64,000 bases of DNA, taken from Omphiscola glabra (Eukaryota > Mollusca > Gastropoda > Lymnaeidae). Every line of letters begins with the position of its first letter. The first letter of the stretch is position 1. The position numbers and the translations under genes were made by a program. The DNA lies in NCBI GenBank assembly GCA_964017045.1, contig OZ024807.1:6448481-6512480 (forward strand), read 5' to 3'. Shown here piece after piece: positions 44,325 through 55,715 of the stretch. The notes under the pieces were generated by a model that was not told where the DNA came from, did not search any database, and worked only from the letters and a program-made list of their open reading frames with translations.

Positions 44325-44740
44325 CACCCAAACACCCCCATTCATCCCACAGCCAAACACCCCCCATCCATCCCCCACAGCCAAACACCCCCATCCATAC
44401 CCCACAGCCAAACACCCCCATCCATACCCCACAGCCAAACACCCCCATCCATACCCCACAGCCAAACACCCCATCCATCCCCCACAGCCAAACACCCCAT
44501 CCATCCCCCACAGCCAAACACCCCCATCCATACCCCACAGCCAAACACCCCCATCCATACCCCACAGCCAAACACCCCCATCCATACCCCACAGCCAAAC
44601 ATCCCCATCCATACCCCACAGCCAAACACCCCCATCCATACCCCACAGCCAAACACCTCCATCCATCCCCCACCGCCAAACACCCCCATCCATTCCCCAC
44701 AGCCAAACACCCCCAAACCATCCCCCACAGCTAATGTTAG
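44325..44740. repeat. 27/28-bp C-rich tandem array, about 15 units
   Basis: The unit is CACAGCCAAACACCCCCATC plus CATACCC. Units of 27 and 28 bp are mixed, so frames shift along the array. C-rich on the plus strand, with several frames open on both strands. Confidence 0.93.
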
Positions 44741-45023
44741 AGAAACAATTAACCCATTAAATAATGACGGCCATCTTTGTGGATACAAAACGATGTTGAG
44801 CCAGTTTTTAATGCAACAGTCGGTAGCTCACTGACGTCGACGCATGCGCTCTGACCACATCGCTATTTCTCGTTCTCATTTCAAATAACTGACTATTCCA
44901 GTGTTTATGTTTCCCAACCGAAAAGCCAATTAAATACATTTTATGAGGCTTGAATTGGGTGGGCTCATTCGTGACAACATCGACAACGTTTGAAACAAAG
45001 GCTGCATGCTAAAGTTCAGGGTC
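44741..45023. other. Unique sequence
   Basis: No feature seen. Confidence 0.3.
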
Positions 45024-45225
45024 AACCACTTCGTTGGCCCGGTTACACCACTTCGTTGGCCCGGTTACACCACTTTGTTGGCCCGGTTACACCACTTTGT
45101 TGGCCCGGTTACACCACTTTGTTGGCCCGGTTACACCACTTTGTTGGCCCGGTTACACCACTTTGTTGGCCCGGTTACGCCACTTTGTTGGCCCGGTTAC
45201 ACCACTTTGTTGGCCCGATTAAACC
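45024..45225. repeat. 22-bp tandem array, about 9 units
   Basis: The unit is TTGGCCCGGTTACACCACTT plus TG. The first two units carry CTTCG, the rest CTTTG. Nearly uniform. Confidence 0.94.
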
Positions 45226-46720
45226 ATAGTCCCTTGATTATGGTGTACGCTGTACAAAGTTCATCCTTAAAAACTGTCCTTAAGAGCCTAACATTAGTTC
45301 ACGAGTTAAACTTTAATAACAGTTAGGCGCTAATCCAACCAGATAGATAAGGTTTGGCACTGTCAGGAATCAACACGGTTAAATGTTACCATCAGACATC
45401 AAGCCACCCACACAAGTTTTGTTACCAGTCAGACACCACTTCGCACCCATCTCCCTGCATAACACGTCTTAGAAAATCCAATCCACTCGGCCATTCATCA
45501 GTGATTCCATTTTAGCCCCCCCCCCCTCACCCACTCTCTACTCCCCACCCCTCACTTCCTTTAGCTGCCCGCTGACCATTTGCTTTGGCCCATTTACTTG
45601 ATGGCTTTTATTAAGTACCAGCTAGCCAGGAACGGGGGAAAACACTGACTGTCCAGTGCCGGTTAGGCGTAAAAAAGGGGGGGGGAGGGTGCCCCACAGA
45701 CTGCCCAGTTCCTGTTTTGGGCGGGGGTGGGGCATTTGCTCTTATTTGACGCGTCTGTTGCTCCTGCTCTTTCTCTTACTTCTGGGAACAGATGGACAAG
45801 ACAGACGCGCCGCCATGAGGACGGACATTACTTCCGGAAACTTCCTTTTTTTACCCCCCCCTCTCCCCCCCCCCCCCCCCACACCTTCAACTCGTTCTCC
45901 TCTCTTGTGCTGGGTCAACATAAGTCCACTCTGTTCAAGTCTCTAGACTCTACGGGCATCTTGTCTTTCCAAAAAAAACTATGAAAACAGTTGAAGATTT
46001 GCTGCTGTAGGCAGTGTAGGAAATCTTTGTTGTTGCTGTCACTACTGTATAGAGCGGGTGTCCAGCGGCTTGAATGGGAAGGGAGATTGTTGACATAGAG
46101 ATAACTGGCGCATTTAATGGAATGCATCTATGTGTTGGACCAAGGTGCCCTATAGAATATTGACCCCCTTTCCGAACATTGATGGGGTGTCCTTCACACA
46201 TTCGATCGTTGCTGAAGGCGGGGGTCTATCGAAGTGGATCGGCGCGGGGTCTCAACTTGTTAAAGTTGTAAACTGGGCTCGTGCCGCATCACTTGTTAAC
46301 GATGACCCCTCCCAATGTCCCCACACCCAACCAATTATTTGACCAATGATATATTTCTGCCGCTGTCCTTTGTCTGTCGTAAGTATAAAATGGTTCAACT
46401 GTGATAAGGCTTCCAGGTAGATGAATGAGACGCACACTCCGTTTGTGTCAATAAAACAATCAAGATAAAGCTGTATTGGTGATTAGAAAGAAGAATACAA
46501 ATTCAACCGCTTGGACAAATGCCCCCATCAGCACAACAACAACAAACAAAAAAACAAAAAAAAACACGACTATCATTATCAATTACATTTACATGCTATA
46601 TGTATACCTTGCCTATACCTAAAAAAGATGTATAGTGTACAGATAGTATATTATACGTGTGTTTATAATTATAATATAAATGTAATTGATACTTGAAATA
46701 TTTTGTTTGCCTTGTTGTTG
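45226..46720. other. Unique sequence with C runs
   Basis: C runs near 45515 and 45866. A unique stretch at 45560-45660 (CTTTTATTAAGTACCAGCTA) might be conserved non-coding DNA. No gene seen. Confidence 0.35.
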
Positions 46721-46755
46721 TACCGATGAAGGCATTTTCCCAAACGTTTTAACTT
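46721..46755 (+). mobile_element. Decayed hammerhead-like motif (Penelope-like 3' region)
   Basis: TACCGATGAAGGCATTTTCC followed by CAAACGTTTT parallels the motif at 9316-9355: GATGAAGGC, a short loop, and an AAACGT. Core positions are mutated (CCGATGA for CTGATGA). About 55 bp further on, TTCTATAGTTTTAT resembles TCCTATAGTTCCAT that follows the first motif. Only a fragment is present. Confidence 0.3.
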
Positions 46756-47552
46756 GAATTTGTTTTCTATCCATCATTAAATCTTAGCATATTCTATAGT
46801 TTTATACACAGCAGTGGTTTGCGCCTCATTAATCTTTGTTTCTAACACACGCCAATTGTATAACACGGAATCCACGCGAGTCCGTGGTCACAGATTAAGC
46901 TAAGGTAATTTTGTTGGCCTATCTGGATGTGCAGTCTTAACTGTCCTTACTGTCTGCCGGTGCAGTTTATTTCAGCAGTGCTATCAGCTCATATTGTAAT
47001 TGATAGAGGATTCGATGAACTGTTTAATCCTCAACGATCTACACCGCGCGACGATCTGCTGATATTTGCTTCCCAAGCTCCCGGATGCACGAGTCCTCCA
47101 CCGATGCCACCAGTCACATCTCCCGTCCACTTGATCTGCAAGACCAACATCAGAGCGTGCTGCGGCTCCGCCCCATCTGGGCCGTTCACATCGGTCGCCG
47201 GTGTCCCTTTTCCGTGGGGTTCAATGCTTCGATCTTAGCCCCCCGCCCCCCCCCCCCCATTATTTGAGCAACCAGCTATCGTCGTGGCGGTGGCCCAGAT
47301 TGGCCGTGTTCTTGTGCTCGGCCAAGTGAATCACCAGCTTTGTTTAATGCCGATGGCATGGTGGAGTCCGACAAACCGGACAGACTACGACGACTGCAAC
47401 ATTTCCAAATCGGAAAAAAAAACTGTTTTATATTGCAACTGCTTAAGTCTTCAGTTGTCAAATGGTATAAAAAAAGCTTTCATCAGCGACACACTACAGT
47501 AAAACAGAATTACATTTTAAAATAATAACACATAGCTGAAATATAGTTTCTG
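46756..47552. other. Unique sequence, GC-rich island at 47040-47240
   Basis: The island has overlapping frames of 60 and 103 codons, neither recognisable. A C run follows at 47246-47259. I do not call an exon because no frame stands out. Confidence 0.3.
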
Positions 47553-47622
47553 AGAGGACATCGAGAGAAATCCGAGAGGACATCGAGAGAAATCCTAGAG
47601 GACATCGAGGGAAATTCGACTG
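47553..47622. repeat. 21-bp repeat, 3 units
   Basis: GAGAGGACATCGAGAGAAAT occurs three times with small changes. Confidence 0.85.
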
Positions 47623-47674
47623 AACATAAGGAGGTGAGAAATTAAATACAGGCAAAAAAGGGAAAGAAGATAGA

Positions 47675-47915
47675 GCAATAAAGTCCACTGCGAATACGAA
47701 GTCATGCTTTCATCATAGCGCTCCATTACTATGTCCAATGCAGTATATTCACTTTGTAAGTCCACTGCGATATACGAAGTCATGCTTTCGTCTTAACGCT
47801 CCATTACTATGTCCAATGCAGTGTATTCACTTTGTAAGTCCACTGCGATATACGAAGTCATGCTTTCGTCTTAGCGCTCCATTACTATGTCCAATGCAGT
47901 GCATTCACTTTGTCA
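47675..47915. repeat. 79-bp tandem repeat, 3 units
   Basis: CGCTCCATTACTATGTCCAA and AAGTCCACTGCGATATACGA recur, with the unit ending in TCATGCTTTCGTCTTA. The first unit is slightly diverged (CGAATACGAAG, TTTCATCATAG). Confidence 0.92.
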
Positions 47916-48539
47916 AAGTACCACGAACGTGTCTGTAATACTGTTCAGTGGCTGTTCTGATCCGTTTGGTGAGACGCCTGTGGGGTTGTGTATCTTACTG
48001 AAGTTACTGTGGGGCACTTGTAGGTGTTGTAACTGTTCATACGTCAAACCCACGGTCGGTGCTCAGCTGACTTGTATACCCGAGTTTGGTTCTAAGATGA
48101 CTTGCAAACCCAAGTTGGGTGCTAAGCTGACCTGGTTTATCCCGCTTTTAGTTAACGTTATAGAAATTGCAGTAAGCTCAAGGAGGTTCGAACCATTCTT
48201 GGCAGCGTGTTAGTTACATCTCTTTGATGACGATTACTCAAAAAAATGTTCAGACGCGAGATGTGCTCACAGAAACATACATAAACTCAAGCATCTTGAA
48301 TGTTACCCGATCATAGACATGCACGGGCATAGACATAGACACGTTTATAAATATAAACCTACCTAACAAGAACTTAGACAGAAATCGTATGTCAAACATC
48401 CATGTAAGTTAGATGTATAATTTAAAAATAACACGCGTAGCTGTATTTGCCCACACATGCGGGCCACAGACCCCGGCCACAACATGATACTCCCTCGTTG
48501 TGATCAGGTTCCACATCCATGTGACTGTAACAAAGTGAC
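47916..48539. other. Unique sequence with a short 35-bp repeat
   Basis: GGTGCTCAGCTGACTTG, TTCTAAGATGACTTGC and GGTGCTAAGCTGACCTG lie in tandem at about 48058-48133. GGTTCGAACC at about 48186 is palindromic but no tRNA fold surrounds it. No gene seen. Confidence 0.4.
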
Positions 48540-49065
48540 GTGTGGCATTCAAGACACGACAGGAGTAGTAGAATGGCAGATTTGAAACAAGGCCCGGTAG
48601 TCATGACAGGAGCAGTAGTATGACAGCTGTGAAACGTGGCCCGGTAGTCGTGACAGGAGCAGTAGTATGATAGTTGTGAAACTTGGCCCAGTAGTCATGA
48701 CAGGAGCAGCAGTATGACAGCTGTCAAAATTGGCCTAGTAGTCATGACAGTATCAGTAGTATGACAGCGTTGAAACTTGGCCCGGTAGTCATGACAGGAG
48801 CAGCAGTATGACAGCTGTGAAACTTGGCCCGTTAGTCGTGACAGGAGCAGTAGTATGATAGTTGTGAAACTTGGCCCAGTAGTCATGACAGGAGCAGCAG
48901 TATGACAGCTGTCAAAATTGGCCTAGTAGTCATGACAGGAGCAGTAGTATGACAGCGTTGAAACTTGGCCCGGTAGTCATGACAGGAGCAGTAGAATGAC
49001 AGTTGTAAAACATGGCCTGGTAATCATCACAGGAGCAGTAGAATGACAGCTCTGAAACTTGACCT
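48540..49065. repeat. 47-bp tandem array, about 11 units, with a 4-unit higher-order repeat
   Basis: The core TCATGACAGGAGCAGTAGTA is followed by TGACAGCTGTGAAACTTGGC. Units near 48648 and 48836 start a matching run of four variant units (GATAGTTGTG, then GCAGCAG with GTCAAAATTGGCC, then GCGTTGAAAC), 188 bp apart. Confidence 0.92.
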
Positions 49066-49257
49066 GGGAAATGTTTGTGTCGTAGTTCGAACCACTCAAC
49101 TCCAGAAATATGTGTACGCTATCTCTGTAAACGTGTTTGAAAAGTCTACGTCTTGAATATGTTACAATTATTTGGTGTAATGTCATTTACCGTGGTCGTT
49201 GTCGCAGTGTTATTCGACCATAGGCGGAAACATGACAAAATATCATAATGATAAACA

Positions 49258-49350
49258 AAGCGAGCACTGTTCATTGTGTGTCTAAACATAGTGAGCACTG
49301 TTCATTGTGTGTCTAAACATAGTGAGCACTGTTCATTGTGTGACTAAACC
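49258..49350. repeat. 32-bp repeat, 3 units
   Basis: GTGAGCACTGTTCATTGTGT followed by GTCTAAACATA. The first and last copies have single changes. Confidence 0.9.
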
Positions 49351-50334
49351 ATTGTGTTGCTTACTTACTCTCAGTGCTTGATTACAATGGTGAAGTTTTT
49401 ACGTCTCATTCGAAGTTGAAGTGGGGGTTAAACGTGAAAGGAGAAATGTAACATCGTATTGCTACGAAAGTACCAGTATCATGTCGTGGCACTTTATTTG
49501 GCATCAATGAAATGGCTTGGTGTTATTGTTTAAACTCTAAATAGTACTTTTATTATCATAACAATTTCGGACAAGGACACGTATGAATGCTATTGTCTCG
49601 CACTAAGCTCCTATCTGTAAAGAATGGCTGATTCGGCTCGTCGATGGCTGGAGATACGCTGGGACGCAGAGGTTTGCTTGTGCTATCTTGACTATAGAAA
49701 GCAATACAGACATATCTCTAGGCCACTCGTGGGGATTATATGTGCTTAGTAACGCACATGCCCGGCTGATGTACATCAGAGCAATGAGACGCTCTCGCTA
49801 ATCCATCACGGGGCCGGAGTCTGGATGCATTAAATCAATTTCCGGAAGTTGCCACTGCATGAAATCCCTCCCCAGGGGAGGGCGCTATCTGCTCCCCTGT
49901 GACGTGTATTAATCTTAACGAGAACAATCCTCGGAATATTCATGACCCGCCCCTCTTGTCCAGTTGACCTGCGTCTAGACACTGACCATAAGCCGGCCAC
50001 TCCATCACCAGCGTCCACTTCAGACACGGCAGATTTCTTCATAACGCGGCAACAGAAATGTTTGTTTCTTTCTTTCAATCTTCTGATAGAGAAGATTCAA
50101 TTGAAAAATGACCATATTTTTTTGATGACTCGGTTCCAGATTTGGGGATAACATTTATAAGATACATTTTCACAATGTTAGAAACTAATGTTGCCGTACC
50201 TGAAAATGAAACAGTTTGATTGCTTCATATTACAATGACAGAATGTAACGAAGTTGAACAACTGGAGCAGTCCCATGAAATTGTTTAAAAGACTAAATAC
50301 CGTTGCCCCTAATCAGCTCCATGCTCGCGATTGG
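49351..50334. other. Unique sequence
   Basis: The stretch 49820-50000 (CTCCCCAGGGGAGGGCGC, GTATTAATCTTAACGAG, GGAATATTCATGACC) is unique and might be conserved non-coding DNA. CTCCCC/GGGGAG is a short palindrome. No gene seen. Confidence 0.35.
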
Positions 50335-50680
50335 ATCCTTTCTCGTTGTCTGCTCCTCCTTCCTGGTCTGCTTCTTCGTCGTGGTCTGCTTCTTCGTCGT
50401 GGTCTGCTCAGTGCTCTTGCTCTTCTCGTTGCTCCTCGTCTTCTCATTGTTCAGGGTCTTCTTATTGCTCCTGGTTTTCTGATTGCTCGTGGTCTTATCA
50501 TTGCCTTTAGTCTTTTCATTGCTCCTGGTCTGCTCATTGCTCTGGTCTTGTCATTGGTCCTTGTCTGCGCATTGCTCCTGGTCTTATCATTGCCCCTACC
50601 TAGTTTAACCTAGTCTGCTCATTGCTCCTTGTCTGCGCATTGCTCCTGGTATTATCAATGCCCCTAATCTGCTTCTTATT
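50335..50680. repeat. Degenerate CT/GT-rich repeat around TCATTGCTCCTGGTCT
   Basis: About sixteen units of 15 to 25 bp share ATTGCTCCTGGTCTT. Length and sequence drift strongly. One plus frame is open for over 100 codons with a leucine-rich reading, which I take to be a repeat artefact. Confidence 0.75.
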
Positions 50681-51604
50681 CGCTCGGTGATCTGGTGCAT
50701 CCGGAAGAGGGCGCCGCGCCACATCAGCGCCCTATTATGTAAAGGTGGGGCTGCACGTAATCTCCTTGGGATCCCACCACGAGTGTCCTGCCTGTCTTAT
50801 CTGGGAAAACTATCAGTCCCGCTGGACGAGAGCACAGCCTCGAGCGCTCTTTATTGTAATGTCTTTCCGTGGCAGCGGAAAGCGGTGTACAAGCCTTAAT
50901 GAAATAGTGCACAGATAGCTCGATTTCGCCGGGAGGTCGAAAGTGGACAAGGATAAAGACATTCCCTCCCTCCACCCCCGCAACAACGACGGGTCTTGTA
51001 TGCTGTGGTGAGGGAGCAACACGCTGGCCGTAAAATATTGTTGAATTCGGTGATGGCGAAATGGAAAATTGTGTTTTATTCTGGTGGCCGGTTGACGAAT
51101 CCGTATAATAATTTTCTAAATGTGGTGTGTGTTTGCTCCTCGCCCTATATTACAACCACCCGGCTGTTGGTATGTGCATTTCTCGTTCGTGTCCTGGGTT
51201 GTCACAGTCTGACTCAGTGTTTGCGTTACTTGAGAAGTTTCTGTGCCAACTTACGATCAAAGACAAGAATCGCTGTTGGGAAGAAAATATATCCAAATAA
51301 CACAAGAATTATATATTAAATATTTTTTTTTAAAATTGTTTGGATCATTAATTTTCATTAAAGTCAAATTTATATAAAGCTGTGTTCTCGATTCTATGTT
51401 CTCACCTTTACATGGACATTTATGATGATGTCGACGCCCTCAATTTTAGTGTGTGCCTATCGGTGCACACCCCCCTCGCCCAATAATCTCACCTAGTTGT
51501 AAGCTTTATCTCACGTCATCAAAACAAGGCGCCCCCCCCCCCCCCCAGACGTGTACAGGGACGTTTGTTAGAACTCATTATAGTCTCAGCAAGCCTTCAA
51601 TCTA
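50681..51604. other. Unique sequence
   Basis: GC-moderate at 50690-50990, then AT-rich. C run at about 51531-51546. No gene identified. Confidence 0.35.
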
Positions 51605-52045
51605 CACCAGCTGTCTTACTTCCATGTGTAGCCATGGTTCAGCTGTCTTACTTCAATGTGTAGCCATGGTTCAGCTGTTTTACTTCAATATGTAGCCATG
51701 GTTCAGCTGTCTTACTTCCATGTGTAGCAATGGTTCAGCTGTCTTACTTCAATGTGTAGCCATGGTTCAACTGTCTTACTTCAATGTGTAGCCATGGTTC
51801 AGCGGTCTTACTTCAATGCGTAGCCATGGTTCAACTGTCTTACTTCAATGTGTAGCCAAGGTTCAGCTGTCTTACTTCAGTGTGTAGCCATGGTTCAGCT
51901 GTCTTACTTCAATGTGTAGCCATGGTTCAGCGGTCTTACTTCAATGCGTAGCCATGGTTCAACTGTCTTACTTCAATGTGTAGCCAAGGTTCAGCTGTCT
52001 TACTTCAGTGTGTAGCCAAGGTTCAGCTGTCTTACTTCAATGTTT
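51605..52045. repeat. 32-bp tandem array, about 14 units
   Basis: CTTACTTCAATGTGTAGCCA followed by TGGTTCAGCTGT. Variant units (GCGTAGCC, CAAGGTTC, AGTGTGTAG, TCAACTGT) recur in the same order about 128 bp (four units) apart around 51790-51880 and 51920-52010, so a higher-order period is present. Confidence 0.94.
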
Positions 52046-52301
52046 AGATTTGGATTTCGATGAATAGATAACGAGGATAAAAAGGAGCTGGTGGACAATG
52101 AACCTACGACTACGAATTATTATTATTACTTTAACTTTAATAATTCGATCCTTGTGATATATGTAAAAATAATATCCTTTGATCCTGCTCCTTGGACTCT
52201 GCACCTCACCGAAACGGAGCAGTAAAATCATACTAGGTAATAATAACTAACTATTGTCGTTGGATGGAACATGTAGAAAAAACGCGGCACGAGGAAACGG
52301 C
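52046..52301. other. Unique sequence upstream of a possible exon
   Basis: AT-rich with a (TTA)n run at 52119-52130. No TATA box in a convincing position. Confidence 0.3.
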
Positions 52302-52460
52302 ATGGCGTCCTCAGTGCGGCAGGTTTGCGACACGCCTTTCGTCCTCGGGCAGCAGATGTGTGACACGGACCAGCGCAAAGCCGCCCTGGTCATCCCAGGG
52401 TCCGGTCAGCTGTCACGCCGGTCAGCCGGCGTCCCAAAGCAGTCATTATTCTCTAATTAC
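52302..52460 (+). CDS. Possible 5' coding exon, product unknown
   Basis: An ATG at 52302 (G at +4) opens a frame beginning MASSVRQVCDTPFVLGQQ. In the first 50 codons I count 38 with G or C in third position, well above the local AT-rich background. The coding-like composition fades after about 52455, where AATTAC|GTGCCA offers a possible donor. The frame formally continues to a stop near 52586. I do not recognise the protein and find no partner exon downstream. The codon composition is visible; gene status is inference. Confidence 0.28.
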
Positions 52461-52954
52461 GTGCCAGACAGTGCGTGGTCCGTGCACCACTTCCAAACAA
52501 AACCCGAACAGTGCCATTCTTCTGGTCCCGTGCTTTTCTTGTCGTTCATTTGCAGAATAGGGACACGTCTTCTCTGCTGCATCTGAAATATTGTGACTAG
52601 CTTTAGGTTACACTTCCGCTTTTAAAGGTAATTATATTATAACTCCTAGATTTAGAAGGTCATAGTCTTACACCAGTTTTACACCAGGAATATGCCGTTT
52701 CGGTGATATTTTTTGGCCGGATTTTGAGTCGCCAACTCCAGGCTTTAGTGTTCATTTCTATTCTAAATCCGCATTGAATGAAGTCTTTCATTTTTGTGTT
52801 TTCCTGTGTTACCGAAAGTTTGAATCATCCGACGAACCAGTCTTATCTTTATCACAGTCAAGCTGTAGAGCAACACAATCGTTTTGATGAAGAATGACAG
52901 AGAAAAAACCACTGGTATCTGGATCTATACTCTTCTCGCCCCGGGTCTTGCAAC
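52461..52954. other. Unique sequence
   Basis: No feature seen. Confidence 0.3.
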
Positions 52955-53112
52955 CACTGGCGTAGGATAATGCGGAGGTGGTGGCTCTATGTTTCAACAT
53001 AATGGGGGGGGGGGGGGCGGCAATTTCGGACAACCGTAGTGATTTTTCGTGAAAGGGGGCGTGCAAAAATCCCAGGCCGCCTCGAGCGACACTAACCCAA
53101 AATACGCCACTG
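52955..53112. mobile_element. hAT-type MITE with CACTGGCGTA ends and 8-bp duplication
   Basis: The left end CACTGGCGTAGG and the right end AATACGCCACTG are inverted repeats. The flanks CTTGCAAC (52947-52954) and CTTGCAGC (53113-53120) match at seven of eight positions, as expected of a hAT target duplication. The 158-bp interior is non-coding and holds a G run near 53004. It needs a transposase from elsewhere. Confidence 0.7.
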
Positions 53113-53149
53113 CTTGCAGCGCCTCTGTTACGATGTAGCCCCATGAAAT

Positions 53150-53224
53150 ATTGGCTTGGGTGTCCTTATTTTGTATATAAACGTCTGGAGCTTGGGTGTC
53201 CTTATTTTGTATATAAACGTCTGG
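53150..53224. repeat. 38-bp direct duplication
   Basis: CTTGGGTGTCCTTATTTTGT followed by ATATAAACGTCTGG occurs twice. Confidence 0.9.
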
Positions 53225-54029
53225 GGGAATTTAATGAAAAGTTCAGCTGTTAAGTTCGACATTCATACTACTTAACACCCTGGGGGCTCGTCATGGCTAA
53301 GAATTGTGTACGTCTCCATTGGAAAGTTGGACATTCTTCACATCTCCAAGTTCGGCGGGTCTTCTATTAAAGTAGTGTTGGCCCTTCGCACGGCAAAGAT
53401 GACCCATCCGATGTCCGACTTGAGCCGTTTTTTATTAAAGTGCGGGAGATTTGGCTCAGTTCGTCAGCCTCACTCTCTGGTCCTTGCCTGGGATGCAGCA
53501 GATAACCAGGGTTGTGTGTTTCCCTGTGCCCTTTATGCGCTCGAAAGTCGCAGAAGTTGTCAGAATGTTCATTGTGCCAACGTCATAACGTTTACGGGTC
53601 TCCATCTCCGGGGTTGGAGTTTGATTTCACAGTTTGTCTTCTCTTGGATGAGTTGCCATCCAACCGGGGTGCTGGTGATGTTTTTTTGTTTTTAAATTAT
53701 GTTGTGGACTGAACTTTGGGTTGAGTTAGTTTAGACCACTCGGACACCCAGCACCACCGTATCAAACTACACGTCGTTCAAGTGTGGCCCATTTCTATGT
53801 TTGCGGGAATGGGGAAAACTTGAAATTGTTATCAACAAACTATAAATTAGCCAGTAGTTGTGTAGCCAGTGCTTGTGTAGCCAGTGCTTGTGTAGCTAGT
53901 GGTTGTGTAGCCTGTGCTTGTTTAGCCAGGGCTTCGCAGTAACTACGGAATAAAGAATTCATATTTTGTTATATATATATTTTAAATAAGGCTTAAAAAG
54001 TTCGACTAAGCTGCAGTCTTTTACGATAA
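53225..54029. other. Unique sequence with a small 16-bp repeat
   Basis: A 129-codon frame at 53306-53695 has no family resemblance. GTGTAGCCAGTGCTT-type units repeat about five times at 53858-53935. No gene called. Confidence 0.35.
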
Positions 54030-54305
54030 CCTATGATAGCATCATTACGATTGGGGCCCTAACACAGCTGATGACATATCGATTGGGGTCCTAACACAAC
54101 TGATGACAGCATCACGATTGGCGCCCTAACTCAACTGATGACATCAGCACGATTAGGGCCCTAACACAACTAATGTCATCATCACGATTGGGGTCCTAAC
54201 ACAAGCGATGATATCACCACGATTGGGGCCCTAACACATTGACGACATCACCACGATTTGGGCCCTAACACAACGGATGACATCACGTTTGGGGCCCTAA
54301 CACAA
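54030..54305. repeat. About 40-bp tandem repeat, 7 units
   Basis: ATCACGATTGGGGCCCTAAC followed by ACAACTGATGACATC. Unit length varies from 34 to 42 bp through small deletions. Confidence 0.9.
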
Positions 54306-55091
54306 ATGGACTGGAACACTTCTGCTACCCATCCATCTGGTCTGACCCGAGTGCTATAGCGATTTTATTCCCAACATCCCACGCCTGACCCAAGTAAAAA
54401 TCCATTTAGTCGAGTCTCTTGGCTGGCGGTTCCTTCCGGTCACTTGGCTGTGACTTAATCACGCCTGTTGGACCAGTGGTGAGAACAGTCTTTAATAATA
54501 TAAAACGTATCACCCACTACCTGATGGAGTTTTTCAGTACATCTACAAACCCCAGCCAACTACTTTTTCAGTCGGTTTGAGGAGAGTGAAGGGGAAAAAG
54601 GGTGGTGGGGGGGGGTGAGTATTATAGAGACAACCACTTTTTTGGGCGTGTCGGTGTGGGGGTAGTGGGGGTGTTGGGGGTAGTGGGAGTGTTGTGGAAG
54701 TGTGAGAAAGACTAACCAAATTGTTAATCAGAAAGAAGAAAAAAAAAAGGGGGGGGGGGTGGTTTGTGTTCATTTTCTTTTTTACAAAGATTTAGCGAAT
54801 AAATGCAACGACGCGCCCCCCCCCCCCCCCCAACAATAACGCGAGACCACAAACTCAAAAAAACCTCTGAACCCCAGACAGCCTTCACCTTTGCTCATTA
54901 GAGCTCTATCGGGTTCAGGTTGTCTTTCAACGTGCTCCAGTTTCCCCCTCGCCCCGCGGGGCGCCACGAGGGGGCGTTCGTTTTTTAGGCACCACGGCCG
55001 TAAAAGCCTCATAAATAAAATTGGCCGCGGGGCCTGCTCACGACGTGAACAAGACGGGGGCCCCCGCATTCAACAAGTCTGGTCCTCTGTT
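54306..55091. other. Unique sequence with G-rich and GC-rich parts
   Basis: 54595-54710 has many G runs (quadruplex potential). C run at 54816-54831. The GC-rich island 54890-55080 contains the palindrome CGCCCCGCGGGGCG and CATAAATAAAATTGGCCGCG. No exon recognised. Confidence 0.35.
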
Positions 55092-55171
55092 CAAACGTCG
55101 TATCGTAGTTTGTTGTATGGGACGCTAGCTATGTCGTATCGTAGTTTGTTGTATGTGACGCTAGCTATGGT
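55092..55171. repeat. 36-bp direct duplication
   Basis: GTCGTATCGTAGTTTGTTGT followed by ATGGGACGCTAGCTAT occurs twice with one change. Confidence 0.88.
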
Positions 55172-55399
55172 TAACAATTACTTTCAATGTTCCAAAATGA
55201 ATATTCTATAATGCCATTCTTATGTTTGCCAGTCTGTATGTAAACCCCCGTCTGACGTCATTTTTCGGAGGCATAGCGGCCAGCTCTAGCTAGATGCGCA
55301 TTCTCCCCAGAACGTAATGGCTGACTTAATACCCGACTTTTCAAAATTGGTATAAAATATGACTTTTTGTAGAGTCTTTTTTTTTTTAATTTACATTGA

Positions 55400-55715
55400 C
55401 TGTGTGCTCAAACTTTGAAATTGATATTGTGAGTACAAACTTTGAAATTGATATTGTGAGTACAAACTTTGAAATTGATATTGTGAGTACAAACTTTGAA
55501 ATTGATATTGTGAGTACAAACTTTGAAATTGATATTGTGAGTACAAACTTTGAAATTGATATTGTGAGTACAAACTTTGAAATTGATATTGTGAGTACAA
55601 ACTTTGAAATTGATATTGTGAATACAAACTTTGAAATTGATATTGTGAGTACAAACTGTGAAATTGATATAGTGAGTACAAACTTTGAAATTCACATTGG
55701 CTGTGAGCTCTAACT
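55400..55715. repeat. 27-bp tandem array, about 11 units
   Basis: The unit is GTACAAACTTTGAAATTGAT plus ATTGTGA. It is highly uniform except for GAATACAAAC, CTGTGAAATT and ATAGTGAG near the right end. Open frames on both strands follow from the 27-bp length. Confidence 0.95.

Noticed and set aside
46927..47238. 103-codon frame in a GC-rich island
   Set aside because: A second frame is open over the same stretch with similar bias, so neither stands out as coding.
48180..48195. GGTTCGAACC as a tRNA or SINE B box
   Set aside because: It is a simple palindrome; no A box or cloverleaf fold at a suitable distance. The same holds for GGATTTGAATCC near 9020.
53306..53695. 129-codon frame
   Set aside because: No recognisable family, ordinary composition and no splice context that I can support.
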